This document shows, piece after piece, positions 46,522 through 59,448 of a stretch of DNA of 64,000 nt. Source of the DNA: Ilyonectria destructans (taxonomy: Eukaryota; Ascomycota; Sordariomycetes; Hypocreales; Nectriaceae). Made by a program: the position numbers and the translations under genes. The notes below the pieces were generated by a model that searched no databases, was not told the DNA's origin, and saw nothing but the letters and a program-made list of their open reading frames with translations. The DNA lies in assembly GCA_020740775.1 (NCBI GenBank), contig JAHEWK010000002.1, positions 62,001 to 126,000 on the forward strand, given 5' to 3'. Position 1 is the stretch's first letter; each line of letters begins with the position of its first letter.

Positions 46522-47126
46522 CGTTGCGAGAAATGCAATATTAGGTAAGCGGCTTTCGGTCATCTCACTCTACCGACCCTGTCTTGCTGAGATCTCGTCA
46601 CAGATGGTAGTTCATACAACAACTTACGCACAGTTTCCAGCCTGTCCTAAGGTGGAACGAAACAACATGAACATATCAACCAAATCTCGAATAGTGGTAG
46701 CGGTGAATGAAAGACGGGACTTTCTGTGGAAATTTCGTACATGAAGGTTCCTGAATAATTATGTTGCATAGACTTTCGTGGAGATAAAAAGCAAACTAGT
46801 AATCCAAAACATATGCTGAGATTCACCAAACCACACATAGAGAGAAGCGTAGCTGTCATTTATGAAGTTTCTTCACACAAGTTGCCACGGTTTGGAAAAG
46901 TCCACAATAGTTGGTCAAATCAATTTCTAATCTCAAATTCTTTCTATGTAACAGTAGGTAAAGCTTGAATGACCCGTTGTGACAGCACCCTTGAAGACCT
47001 GGGAATCAATATCACCCTGTGGTACTCAATGCATATCTACTTCCATTTCTAATAGGTTTGAAAAGGCGGAGTGTTCTTTCCGGTCTCTACTGTGCTTTGA
47101 TGAAATGTTGTCACCCAAGGGAAAAG

Positions 47127-48967
47127 CTAAGTATTTCCCACCCCCACTTCGACTTGCTGGCGACGCTTTACAAGCACTCTCACCTGAGGCCTGACTAGAA
47201 CAAAGGAATCAGTCGGCATGTAGCCTTGTCTAGCTTCAGTGTCTGGATCTTGGAACTCCATGTCCAGCTCCACAAACAATGCTGCAAGGACGACAGTCAT
47301 TTCCATGTATGCCATGCTTTGAACGAGGAGGTCAGCGGATATCAGGCAATTGCGTAAGGTTATGGCTCACTTCCTTCCTAGGCACGATCTTGGGCCTTTC
47401 GAAAATGGGGAGAATCCCGGTCTGTCTCTCTTGCTTCCGTCGATCCAGCGTTCCGGGATGAACTGGTCCGGCTTTTCGAAATACAACGGGTTTCGATGTA
47501 AGGCCATGTTTGCGATACCGATTTCAGTCTAGAAATGGCATTAGTTAACTTCTTATGCCATTGAATCAGATATTAGAGATAACCTACTCCGACAGGTAAA
47601 ACGATGTTATGGAGGGTGAACGGCTGGTTAGATCCAACCACCTGTCGCGGTATAAATCCGGAGTTCGGTGGGAATATTCTCAAGCTTTCTTCAATTACCG
47701 CTCTCAAATATGGTAGGTATTGAGCCTCCTGGTAAGTAATCTCGTCAATAGACCTAAATTTGAACCTGACTTCCTTCGCCACATTATCGTACGCATTCTT
47801 GTGACATAGCAAATGCCATAATGTGGTTAGAAGAGCGGTCGAGGTGGTATCGGAACCTGCAACAAACAGGATGATTGCTTCGCCGAACAAGTCCTGGTCA
47901 AGAAACGGCTCACCAGACCTAGGGTTTATAGCGGTCAGTAGATAGTTGAAAATATCTTCTCTACCTGACGCGTTTCGTCTCTGGTTGATCATTGCCCCTA
48001 TAGCTCTCTACTAGTGGTCAGTCCATGTCAGCACTTTATCTTTGGGGTGTACCTTACCTCCGCTGGATACGCGCGAGTTGTGTACTTGTTTGAGAAAACT
48101 CGAATCATCTTTTGCATCAAAGGCCATCGCCAAAGAGTCCCCTCCTGAAGTTTGCGTCAGGTAAGTTTCATTCCTTTGTGCGATGAAACAGGACGGAAAA
48201 TGCATGTGCGTTACTTACCAGTGACACAAATCTTGCCGCTTGTACCAAGCCTCCACTAACTTTCTTCTTCTCCGAAGGGTTGTGGAGCAAATCGAATGTC
48301 TCACCAAAGCAGACGTCTGAGAGGATATCGATGGTCAAGGCCGATAGGGATTCGTCAAGTTCCACTTCCTTTTGCGCGGTCATAACCTCGCAAAGTTTCT
48401 TGATGTGCTCCATGAAGGTCACTTCCATAGCATCGAGCTTCTTTTGCGCGAATGCATGGGACAGGATCGACTTTTTCTCCCTGAAAGCATCACCAACAGC
48501 GGCAAAACTACTGTCGAAGCCCGGCGCAAAAGACTGGTAGAATGGAGATTTGTCAATCGGTGATGTTGTCGAGAAGATTTTCTGCAGTCCTTCGTTTGTG
48601 TCAACAGAGACCGTGTTTGGTCCGATGCGGACTAATGGGCCTGGCGAGAAGTTAGCTTTAATGTACAGCGGCGTATAATTATATGTCACACTCACCATAT
48701 TTCTTGTGGAGGTCATAGAGCAGCATGTGACGAGTGCCGGTTGACAGGTGGTATGCGTGCCATATATCAGATAGCTTGGCGAGGAATGGTCCTGGAATCC
48801 GGGCGACGGGATGGAAGAAGACATTGTAAATCAGCGGCTGAGAGAGTTAGTCTAACACAAAGATATTGATTGAGGTGGCAACATACGAGGCACAAGGCAG
48901 CTACGATGAGGACGACAATATTTTGTCCTGGAAGATGAAGCTCCAGCTTGGGTTCGAAAGACGACAT
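47127..48967 (-). CDS. Cytochrome P450 monooxygenase 2
   Basis: The seven exons 48967-48887, 48837-48696, 48640-48219, 48144-48058, 48007-47588, 47528-47371 and 47316-47127 give 499 residues, every junction in frame. The N-terminal anchor (NIVVLIVAALCL) leads to PVARIPGPFLAKLSDIWH. The I-helix motif is FVAGSDTTST, the K-helix motif EESLRIFPP, the PERF-type box FIPERW, and the spliced heme box FSKGPRSCLGRN with its Cys ligand. It looks like a microsomal fungal P450 of the broad CYP3A/CYP53-like clan; the substrate is open. It shares a 402-bp divergent promoter with the Zn2Cys6 gene at 49,370, which carries two CGG-N3-CCG sites, so the two may be co-controlled. Confidence 0.9.
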
Positions 48968-49089
48968 GGCCAAAGTTTGATTTCGAGACTTGGTATGGAG
49001 GCTTGCAACTTTGATGCTGATTTGGTGCTTACTTATCGGATGGATGCCATCGTCACCGCCGAGTGTCTCGGTGCTGGGACCCACAAGTG

Positions 49090-49161
49090 CGGTCACCGAG
49101 ATGTGCTGCGTGTCGAGTTGGGCTATTCTAGAAGCGTCCTAGAAGCGTTCCACGGTGACCG
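49090..49161. promoter_or_regulatory. Two CGG-N3-CCG sites in the P450-2/regulator divergent promoter
   Basis: CGGTCACCG (49,090-49,098) and CGGTGACCG (49,153-49,161) are reverse complements of each other, 63 bp apart, start to start. They lie 123-194 bp before the P450 start and 209-280 bp before the regulator start. The central triplet differs from the AGA/ATA form at the other genes. Confidence 0.65.
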
Positions 49162-49243
49162 CTCTGGCTCTGCCAATGACGATCCTGCCTTTGCTAATCA
49201 GCAGAGCCTCGGCAATCAATCACTGAGGAGAAATCCTACCCCG

Positions 49244-49272
49244 TGGGGTCGGGTCTTGGGGACCCGACCCCA
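49244..49272. repeat. GC-rich perfect hairpin, 12-bp arms, 5-nt loop
   Basis: TGGGGTCGGGTC (49,244-49,255), loop TTGGG, and its exact reverse complement at 49,261-49,272. It lies about 100 bp before the regulator start codon, so it may fall in the 5' UTR. A CAT/CGCC microsatellite follows (about 49,285-49,325). Confidence 0.85.
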
Positions 49273-49369
49273 GGTTCTTCCCCGCATCACCATCGTCGCC
49301 ATCATCGCCATCATCACCATCATGGTATACCTTCCTTAGGGCCAACTGTTATCTATCGTCTGCCGAGTC

Positions 49370-51287
49370 ATGAGTACAAACGCCAAAGGCCGTCGGCTGC
49401 CCTCTAGTTGCGTTAATTGCAGACGCCGTAAGATCAGAGTGAGTGGAATCATCATGCCTCCTCGGCTCTGTTTCTTTATGTACTTTGCCGCCCTCTCTGA
49501 CTATCCCAGTGTGATAAACCAACATCAAGAGCCTGTGGGAGATGTGAGCGCCTAGGCTTAGATTGTGCCGTAACTTGCGAGGTTGTTGCTCGACCTTACT
49601 ACCACACCTCCAAGGAGCGATTTGAACTCATGGCAACAATTGTTCAGCACTTTTCACCCGCCACCTCACTAGACGTAGAGGACCTTCGACAATGTGTCTC
49701 TACTCTGAAAAGTGCACCAAGCGGCTCGTGGTGTCCCAGTCCTACGCAAGAAGGCTCGCCGCCACCTTCGGTTGCTCATTCTACCACCACTGAAGCCCCG
49801 CAGGCTATCAGTGCGGCCAATGACCCATCGCCCTCTGTGTCTGAAGGCAGCCTCGACGGTGTATTCATATCAGATGCAACATGTCAGCGCCGTAGGTGAC
49901 TCCCACAGTAGATGGAGCGTCGGAGTACTGAACACAAGCCAGGTTTCGACGGTGCTTCAAGTTACACCGTCTTACAACACAAGGTCAGCTCATGCATCGC
50001 AGAAAGATTCCCTCGACTGGCATTGCTACAGCGAGAGCATACGCTTGACCTGCGTGACGGTGAGCCGCTCTGGAGTGTTCCAGCCATCGGACTCCCCGAT
50101 AGAAGAACATGCGAACAGTGTGGTGTAACATTCTTTAGCCACATTAATAGTGTGGTCTTTATTCTCAGTCCTGAGAAGTTCTTCAACGCTGTTGAGATGG
50201 CATACAGTGGGAGAGATACAACACCGTCTGTTCAAGCCATCATTCATCTTATCGTAGCCCTTATAAATGGCTCTTCGGAGAATTTTGAGCTTGCTCGCAT
50301 GCAGATGGAAGGCGTGATCGAAGAGGGCAGCCTCGAAAGTGTCCAAGCTCTCATGTTAATGGTCTGTGAGCTTTCACATGCGATGAATCTGACTAATGAA
50401 GTGTAGGCTTTATACCGACAGAAGCACAATCAACGGCACACCTCCTGGGTTGTTCTAGGCAGTGCAGTCAGGATTGCTCAGTCGCTCGGCATGTACATCA
50501 AGACAGATGACGAGAGCCTGATGTTGACAGAACAAAAGAAAAGATTGTGGTGGTCGTTGTACGAATTGGACCAGTGGAGCTCATGCATTCTTGGGCAATC
50601 TTCTGACCTATCTATGGACGCCAAGGGTGTCCCACCCCCCTCGGATGTAAGCAAAGCCCGAGTGCATTGACGCTTTTTGAAGAGGCTGATGAAGCATAGA
50701 CTCTTACCGCGGGCAACACATCTCCGCCCATGTACGCATCAACTTCAGCACGCTTGGCACAGTTCCTCTCTACTGCAATGAGTTGCATTTTCCTAAACCA
50801 GCAGTGTAGAGAGCAGGATATAGATGGTCTAATCCAGGATCTGGAGGCCTGGTGGGCAAGTGTACCGGAACACTTGACCAAAGCAACGATATCGAATTCC
50901 TTTGCACGTGCAACGCTCTACCTTCGACTGAGATATCATTACATCCTCGTCTTGGTAACTCAGCCCTTTCTGCTCAACTCCACTTTCGAGAACCATACAA
51001 CCAGCTACTATGTCAAGGTTTGTGAGGACAATAACGACGTTGTCATTACAACACTCCTAGATATGCAGGCGAGAAATCTTCTCACGGACTCGCTATGGTT
51101 CGATTCTCATCACATTCTCTCAACATCCCTCATCCTGCTTCTGCGAATTATGAAGCGCCCATCATCTACTGATCTCCGAGACAAAGTCAAAAGCATGCAG
51201 GATCTTTTACAATCATCTCCAGGGAAGATACAGGTCTATGCAAACGAGTGCTTCAACCAAGTCCTTGAAGATATTTCCACAAGGTGA
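49370..51287 (+). CDS. Zn2Cys6 transcription factor with fungal_trans domain
   Basis: The model joins 49370-49438, 49510-49860, 49912-50361, 50407-50646 and 50700-51287 into 565 residues. The second intron (GTATTC donor) and third (GTCTGT donor) are tentative. The first junction completes a full zinc cluster, CVNCRRRKIRCDK..CGRCERLGLDC (C-x2-C-x6-C-x7-C-x2-C-x6-C). A Ser/Pro-rich linker follows, then a middle homology region with VLGSAVRIAQSLGMY and KKRLWWSLYELDQW. Zn2Cys6 dimers typically bind CGG half-sites, and CGG-N3-CCG is an inverted pair of them. This gene shares its promoter with P450-2 and two such sites, so it is the best candidate for the cluster activator, possibly self-regulating. 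Confidence 0.85.
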
Positions 51288-51289
51288 GT

Positions 51290-52080
51290 TAGCTTAAGTG
51301 TTAGATTGAGATTCTTCTAGTCTAACTTGATTTAATCAGTAAAAATGACTCGAGTCAGATTTCTGAGTTTACATTTAACTCAGTACTATGTGATTTTAAT
51401 TTATGGGAACAACTAGATTTGTTTGTATCTAGTTGAAACTTTTAAGAATACTTAAAAAGCTTAAGTAAGAACTAATTACCATCTACTTGCCCTGACCCAA
51501 ACTTTACAGTTCGATGAATCCACTATACACTCTACTATTATAAGATATAACTGACTTATTTAATCTTAATATACCTAATTTATTACTAATATAAAACCAA
51601 TTAGAATCAGCCTACCCTAGACTTATAAGTATAGTGTAGTATACCGATTGTCATATTGTACGTCTTGCGGTATAGCAGATTGCAGCTATATACTGTAATA
51701 TGTTATAACTGCCTTTATACAGATTTAGCAGCCTTATTAACTTCTTATTTCTGCAGCTATAACTAGTAGCTTATTAACTGTATCTATAAAGTCCTCTATG
51801 CTGTTAGCTGCAGAGGTTCCGCAGCCTGATACTGGCTGATTCTAACTGCTCTAACTAACTGCTCTAACTGCAATATACTTACAGCAGCCCCTTTATAAGA
51901 CTTTATGCTACTGGAACTACTTCTTTTTTACCTAGTTGATCTTTTTGCTAATAGGCGTCAGCAGCACTAGTTCAGGAGGCAATATAAAGTTATTACTAAA
52001 GCAGCAGCAAAATATATCTTAATAGAGTTAGAATTTAGTCTATGAGTAGGCAGCATTCTAATTAATCCCGTCCTCGCTGT
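51290..52080. other. AT-rich island with weak RIP character
   Basis: Composition drops toward A+T with many TA steps and few CGs between the regulator and 52.1 kb. It resembles the edges of the left block. A tandem TAACTGCTCTAAC stretch occurs near 51,848-51,880. No protein homology is visible, so it may be a remnant LTR or small element. Confidence 0.5.
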
Positions 52081-53113
52081 GTGGACTTCCTCAGGCTCGC
52101 TCAGGCTCGCTCAGGGGATGCTTAGGGGATGCTCAGGAGATCTCACGCACTAAGCAGGAGGCCGACCTAGCGAGGAAATTTTGCACCGCAAGTTTAGGAA
52201 TGCACTATATACTATTTCTGGACAGGGATGCTGCCAATGCACTGCCTCAATGCCCGAGGTCTTGGAAAATAATGATAAGTCGAAAGAGAAGGGGATTTCG
52301 GGCGGGGGTTGTGAAGGCACGAGCACCGCGTGTTCGGCCGAGGACGCGAGGGGAGGGGGCTCGGGCTATTCGGGAAATTACGTATCCGTACACCGGTGGT
52401 TTTTTGAGATAATGTACAATTTCCAGTGTGGCAGAGGCTGGACTAGGTTATCTCTGGCCGTAGGGGGTTAACCCAGAGACGGCTTGTCACTGGAGGCGTC
52501 AGGGTTTAGTAGCCCAGGATCAAGATACCTTATCAGCTTCATAGCAGTAAGAGTAAACAGCGAAGATATTGTCGAATATTGAGTCCTAAAACGAGGAAGA
52601 AACCAGAATAGTAATAACAAGAATTGCTGCAATAGCAAGAGGCCCTCGAGATGTGATCATACCAGAAACTATCGTCATCAAGGTCTCGGAGAATCTGGAT
52701 ACGACTTTGGAAGTGCTGTAAGCCAGGTATCAAGCTAATTCAGCCTCGATGCCGGGGTTCCCCACACTAGCAAGGATGAGTGACGAGTCTGGTGTCTCTT
52801 GACTCGGGCCCACAAATGAAACGGGAACTCGAGGTGATCTGGATGGTTTCAATTCTTTCACCTGGGGCGGACGGGGTACGGTCTTGACACCGCAAAGCCC
52901 GGCGGCCTCGCGCATCCAGCCCATGTCTGCTGCTGTCAACGCCTGACCATGGAGATACCAGAGATATACCAGAAGCTGGTTGTCGGTTTGCCTACATATA
53001 AGTCAAGTCACCTCCTCTAAGCATACCCCTGGAGAATTGAAACAGCCAACACCTCTGTTCTTCAACCATCACAACCATCGACCAGAAAGTGTTTACCCCT
53101 TAAACTCTTCATC
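52081..53113. other. 1 kb region with short direct repeats, no gene
   Basis: GCTCAGGCTCGCTCAGG and GGGGATGCTNAGG units repeat at about 52,088-52,140. The remainder holds only short unsupported ORFs. The last 150 bases should be the former promoter of the broken transporter. Confidence 0.45.
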
Positions 53114-55068
53114 ATGGCCTTACTGCATCTTGGGCCTGTCGTGTCACACGTCCTCATGGTACTGGTGGCCATGTTGAACATCTGCATCTTATCCTACGAT
53201 GCTGGCATGATTAACAACCTCAACGCAGTCCAGTCGTATTTCGAACGTGGGTCTGCCGCTCTGGCTTGAAGGCTCTTGGGTGACGCCATTGCACAGATTT
53301 CAATCTCAACAGCGATCTCATCGGTCTCAATGTCGCCATCGTCAGCGCCGGATCCATCTTCGGCGCCCCGATTGTCGGGCCTGTCGTTGATCGCTGGGGG
53401 CGAAAGACCGGCCTCGCATTTGGTTCAGTCTGCATCATTATTGGCGTCGCTCTGCAAGCCTCTGCGCCAAATGGTATGTAATAGGGCATGAAACTTCATC
53501 TCGAGATATCAGCTTACACAAATATTAACAGTTGCTCAACTTATCGTCGGCCGCTTTATTATTGGGTTTGCCACTATTATCAACGGTTCTATTGCCCCTG
53601 TATGGGTTATGGAGTTGGCTGCGCCTAAGTATAGATCTATTCTCTCGAACTCCATCTTGGTCTCTGTGCTATTCACTTTATTCTTCGTCGCCTGCGTTAT
53701 CTTGGGGATATATAATAAGCAGTCTGATTGGGTATGGAGGGGAATCATACTTATGAGTACCCGCCGCAACGACTGCAAAGCCTTCTAACGCATTATGCGC
53801 AGGGAGAGACAGTACCGTCTATCGTTTCCCTCTGCCTCCTGCTATTTGTCGATGAAAGTCCACGATGGCTCTTCAGGAAGGGCCGTAAGGAAGAGGTAAT
53901 ACATATGCCAAATACTTGCTGGGTCTGTACCTAACGTTTACTAGGCGAATGAGGTCCTCGCCCAACTACATGCAGGCGGCGACCTTCGTCATCCAGTGGT
54001 CATCGTAGAGGCTCGAGAGATCCTTGGTGCCTTAGAACACGAGAAACAAAGCCAAGGAGGCTGGAAAGACCTCGTCTCACCCGGTATGTCTCAACTCTTC
54101 TCTCTTTTTATGTCGACCGTATTAGACTGACGAGGTTACAGCCCCCAACTTGAAGCAATTTATAACTGCGATACTGATGAACATCTTTTACTAAACCCTA
54201 GGAGGAAACATAATTCTGTAAGTCTCTTGGTTTTCCTGCTGGAACTGGGACTCATATATATCGGCGGGCAGATATTTCTCGTCTTTTCTGATTGAAAGCC
54301 TCGTAGTCTCTAACAGAAGAATTTTCATCTTAATTAACATAGCCCTATTACTGTAGAAGGCTTTCTAGAGTTTGGCGGGTATCTTTATTATCGATAGAGT
54401 CGGCGCTCGAAAGCCTCTAAGTACGTCTCACCCCACTAGACTCTCAAGGTAGACGAAACTAACGTGGTTTTCAGTCGCTGGCACGTCTACCACTGTGGTC
54501 CTCTTTGGTCTTCTGTCCGGCCTGTTATATCTCACGGGGGTCCATGAAGACAATAATGGATATGCCATTGGTGCAATCGTTGTTGTCGCATTATTCCTAG
54601 CTGCAGTATCTACTAGCTGGTACGATTTGCCGTTTCCTCACTGCAATCTGTGGACTATGCTAATAACTGTCAAGGATGATCCTAGCATACACGTACCCCC
54701 CGGCGGTGCTGCAATACTCACAGCGCGCCAAGGGAGTCGCCGTCGCCCAGGCTATCGGCTATATATTCAGCTTCTTGAACCTCTACACAGCTCCACTGGC
54801 CATCGAGAAAATCTCATAGAGATACTATACTATCAACGGCGGCTGGAACTTTAGCATCTTGGTTGTTATGGTCTGGCTGTTTGTTGAAGCTAAGGGTAGG
54901 ACTCTGGAAGAGATGGATGAGCTTTTCGATGGAGTGGTCCACGCAAATGGTGTGATTGTCGGTCATAAGATCGCGGCCAATTTGGATCAAGAGGAGTTCG
55001 GCGATGCCGGAAGCATCGCTAAGAGGAGGCTTACTACAGTCTCTACTAAAACCTCTACTAAGGAATAG
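53114..55068 (+). pseudogene. Broken MFS sugar transporter 2
   Basis: The sugar-porter signature is spread over several frames: SYDAGMINNLNAVQSY, GPVVDRWGRKTGLAFG, GRFIIGFATIINGSIAPVWV, LLLFVDESPRWLFRKGRKEE, GGWNFSILVVMVWLFVEA and KGRTLEEMDELFDG. There is a frameshift after the first exon's FER, another near 53,740 and at least one near 54,660. In-frame stops at 54,192 (TAA before TLGG), 54,354 and 54,366 (TAG) fall where Gln is expected, which is CAA/CAG to TAA/TAG change as RIP makes. Several fungal-type introns remain recognisable. It resembles lactose/hexose permease-like transporters and is not closely similar to the intact one at 21 kb. Confidence 0.85.
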
Positions 55069-56539
55069 CTTGTTGCAAGAAGGAGAGAGCAACAGTTGTC
55101 TTTTGAAATAAACTTGGTGTCCAGACTCTTACTGCTGCAGTCCTATAATCTGATGATGACGAGGTGTAAGACCACGGATTAGACGGAAGACAAGAGAACT
55201 GAAAAAGAAGCAAGGTTGTCTTATTTCGAAGCGGGAGGTGTGTTGGTATTAAAGACTAGTTTTCTCTACCGACGTTGTCTTGTTTCATCGTGTGTTTGAG
55301 TGAATGGACGTCCCTGAGTAATCGCAACCGGGCACCTTCAATAATCTACGACCACGCGCGACAAGGTATAGCGAATGGAATGGTGATGCCAATTCCTGCC
55401 AAGATACTTTGCAATACTGGAGATGGTTGATTCATTCAGACGCCTGAACGACAAACGGCAAATGGAGACTGAAGACTGCCGTCATTATATCTGTACGAGA
55501 TTGTATGCCTTGTTTTTAGCTCTGGGACACGTGATGGCCGATGGTGTCAGACGGAGGGATCCGGAGCCGGAGGGTGACTAAGGAAGCGGGGGTCGCCAAG
55601 ACCGTAACGGAGGAAAATCCCTCGCTTCGATGAGGGTCATCATGAACATCATCAATTGATCGGACAGATCATCGTGAACAAGGTCGTAATCATCATCAAT
55701 TCAATCAAGCTATTCTGCCTCATTTGATCGCACGTTTCCCTGTGCAACAAGACCCCCTATTCGGACCGTCAGACCCCACAGACGGGATCACGTTCATCCG
55801 ACAGATGGAGCTCGAGATGCGAGGCCGGAGGGGTCACCCACCGGAAGACACCAGGGAAAAGATCACGCCGGGGTCCGCAGGGATCGAGCGTCACTGCAAC
55901 AAGGCAGCATCACAGTAACAAGGGTCGCAACGCCTTGCTGTCTTGCCATAATATATCCTTACTCCCCTGTGCCTTGCTTCCCTGTGATTTTCAAGGCCAG
56001 ATACCTTACTGCTGCACTCCCCATGTCCAATTAAATCGTTTCTGGGCGCCGAAGCTGGGTCCACTGGGCATGGCTGCTGGTAGGATGTAATCAGCCCTCC
56101 AATGGCGCCCATGTCGCCCGCCGCTTTGGTGGCTTTCCCCGCACTTCTTCTTTGCCACGGCCTGGTTCTTATCGCTTGGCACACTAATTGGGCTTTCCCT
56201 TGACCTTCCCCCCAACCCCTCTGATCTCCTCTCTCCTGTCAGGGTATTATCCGTGCTCGTTGTCATTCTCTCGCTTGGCTATCCCATGTAGCAACAGCAT
56301 TCCACTTTCTTGATCGAGATTTCCTCTCCTTGAACACCGGAGAGCTAGGCCAGCCAGCCGGAACAGCCCATCTACCCATCATCACGATCCCCGGAGCTCC
56401 AGGGCCTCCTCAGGCCTTCGTATGCGGAGCAGACGCTGCGTCGTCGTACCCGAAAGCCACGTAACCGCTCAACCCTCAGAGGGCACCCTGGAACCCCCCA
56501 GACAACATCCAGTCTCGAGCCTCCTCCTGCGAGCAGGAG
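55069..56539. other. 1.5 kb intergenic region
   Basis: No supported gene. ATCATCAATTGATC-like repeats occur near 55,650 and 55,694. The sequence before 56,540 is Pro/Arg-coding in several frames but has no consistent ORF. Confidence 0.45.
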
Positions 56540-59180
56540 ATGGCAGATATTATTATCTCGGCCTAGAACACCGCTGGCGAGGAACAAGGGCAGCAGCACG
56601 CAAGCGAACGAGAAACGCAGCCTCGAAACCTGCCTCAGCCACGCCGAGTTTGCGCAGCATGTCGCTGGCGCAAGGTAGGATGTGACAAGAAACAACCGTG
56701 TCAGCACTGCAAAAAGTCCGGCACCGAGTGTGCCTATCCTCCCGAGCGGGAATCCGCAGCGCGACAGGTATTCGCCGACGCCCAGCTCTGGGAGCAGCTT
56801 CATCGCTTGGAGCCCATGTTCAAGACTCTGGCCGATCGTATGGAGCAGGGTTTCTTGTTCCCTTCCTCCTCGTCAGGCTCCTCTTCCACCACCCTGTCGC
56901 AGGATCTGCGCCCAGACCCCAAGAATGCCCATAACCCAGCACCTACACCTCCCGCAGCCCCTCAGTCCGTTGGATCCGCCAGTACCAGTACCAGCCATCG
57001 CCAAGGGCAGCACGCCTCTAATCATCGCATCGACAACGGCCGAGCTATAACACAAGAAGTCCCAACTCCTCTGGGGGAACAATCGCCGCCGCAAGATACA
57101 GATTCGTTGGCCCCCCCCCCCTCCAGCGCTGGTGTCCCCGCGCTCGGCGGAGAGGGCGTTCAAGGAAATGCTGCCTTGGCTTGGTCACCATATGGGACGA
57201 TGATAGGCAAGCCGGTCAAGGATGACGGTCAGCGTAGGTTCGTCAGCGGTACATTCTGGGAGGCTCTGCATACCGAGGTGAGTCAAAAAATCTGGACAAG
57301 AAATACTCCCAGAAACCTTGTTTTGGGGTTACCTATGTGCCGCATTACTTCAATGCTTGCGTGCTAATCTCTGCTCTCCGTTCCTAGAACGATATGGATG
57401 AAACCGTCGTAACCGATGATGAGTCTGATCACAAGGACTAGCCGCCATCTTCATCAGGGCCCAAGTCCTCACACTACGCCCTGATCTTCAACAGTTGCGC
57501 TCAGGAAGCGGATCTATACTCGCTTCATCCTCCTCATTAGCACAGACTGAGGGCTTGGCAGTTATTCAACGCCAACGTCCACCCCGTTGCAACTATTCTA
57601 CACATCCCTTCAGTCGAGCCGATGATCCTTGATGCTATACAAAATCTACAAAACCTTACACCACCCTTAGAAGCTTTAATATTTGTGGTATACTTTGGCG
57701 CCGCCAATAGCCTCCCAGCAGATAACTGTAAACTACAGTTTGGGTTAGAGCAGTCTGCCCTGTTGGCTAGGTTTCGACGTGGTGCAGATAATGCCCTTGC
57801 TCGCTTGAGGCTGATGGAAACTGATAACATTCTCACACTCCAAATATTTGTCGTATACTTAGTCTTATTACGTTCTCATGACCCTAATTACTCATGGAAC
57901 ATAACTGGCTTGGCTGTCCGGCTAGCACAATCCCTCGGCGAGCACCGAGATAGAAGCACCCTTAACCTCAGCCTGTTTGACACAGAAATGCGTCGACGGC
58001 TGTGGTGGAGCATCTGCATCTTAGATACGCCGGCTTCAAAAGATTACTCGTGTTCTCCTGGCCCGTAAGTCATCCTCCAGTTTCGGGCACGGCTGCCATG
58101 CGATGCCATGACTAACCGAGATGGAATATCTAGCATGGAGCTTAGCAGCTTTACTTCAAGACCCCCGCTTAACGTAAACGATTCGGACCTATACCCAAGT
58201 ATGACGGAATATCCTAGCGAGTCAAAGGGCATGACAGACATGTCCTTCACCGCCGTTCATTGTTGGGCCTCGGACACATGGCGGACGATGATCGATACGC
58301 GCAGAACTGACCCAGCTAAGAAGAGCTTTATGTCCATGACAATCGCCGAGAAAGAAGCGTGGGTGGACAAGCAACGCGAGAAAATCACCAGTTGGCTTTT
58401 GGGAGACAAAGCCTCTCGGGAACCGCCCTACTCTGTAGGCTATAGCACGCGTCGATCTGGAAGAGCTCCGTGACCTATTGGTAGTGTTCTAACAGCTCTC
58501 TGTAGTTAACGAGTGCGTTCATCAGCACTATCATCGGTAACCTCAGACTATTAGTCTTTAGCCCGCTCGGGTCAGGGGTTTCCCTGACTAAGGAGCAGAG
58601 AAGCCGCGTCTTCCGGGACGCTGTGGACCGTATGGCGCATTCTTATCGATTGCGGACTGACCCCCGGGTGACCCAGTGGGCGTGGTTAACAAGATTCTAT
58701 AATGAGTGGCATGCACTCGCAATTATTCTATCAGAATTATGCAACCAGCCGCTTACCAGAGACGGCGATAAGGCGTGGCGAGTAGTAGAACAGAGCGCAA
58801 TGCTTCGTTGGGACTTATCAATCAGGCATCGTCGAGTGCACCACTGGCGTTCGGTCATAATGAGTATTGAGAGGGCGAGGAGGCGGAGAAGGAAGGAACT
58901 GGGCTGCCGACAGTCGTCCTCATCGGTTCAACCTGCATCCATCTCTTCTTCTTCTTCTTCTTCTAGAAGAGGCCCGCCGCTCCGGGAGCGATTTTGGCCA
59001 CCGGGCATGACAAGTCATAGCATGAACTATTCACAGAGTAATCAAGGCCACATCGGTCTATTGCACAGCCCCGGCGACCATGGGCAAGCCGTCCAAGCAT
59101 CAATATACCAGACGGACGAGAGTACGGTGCCTTTAATGGAGGCTGAGGAGCTGTATAACTTTAACAGTGAAGATGCTTAG
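56540..59180 (+). pseudogene. Broken Zn2Cys6 transcription factor (convergent pair, left member)
   Basis: From the ATG at 56,540 the frame carries a full zinc cluster, CAACRWRKVGCDK..CQHCKKSGTEC (C-x2-C-x6-C-x5-C-x2-C-x6-C), a Ser/Pro linker to about 57,276, an intron, and an MHR with VRLAQSLGEHRDRSTLNL and MRRRLWWSICILDTPAS. The end is VVEQSAMLRWDLSIRHRR and an acidic tail. Stops at 56,564, 57,439 and 57,538 are TAG at probable Gln positions, and the middle (58.0-58.6 kb) needs extra frame changes. The gene was once a normal regulator and now looks inactivated by C-to-T change, unless an unusual start after the first stop is used. Confidence 0.75.
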
Positions 59181-59448
59181 CTATACTTTGTTTGAGATTA
59201 AACTTAATGTTATGGCCTAGTCCCCCGGAAAGTAGATGAGGCTAGTTCTTCACCTTCTCGCATCTTCAGACCAGCGCCAAGACGGCATCGCAACCGGTAG
59301 CATCCCCAGGGCCGTCCTTGTTGGTCATGGTGATCTATTAACCCATTGCGGCGCATTTCGAACACGTATCTCATATATTGCGTGGAACTCTCCCAGCAAG
59401 ACATGTCCACAATGCCCCCTTGTTACCTTTAACCCCTATGAGCACGGC

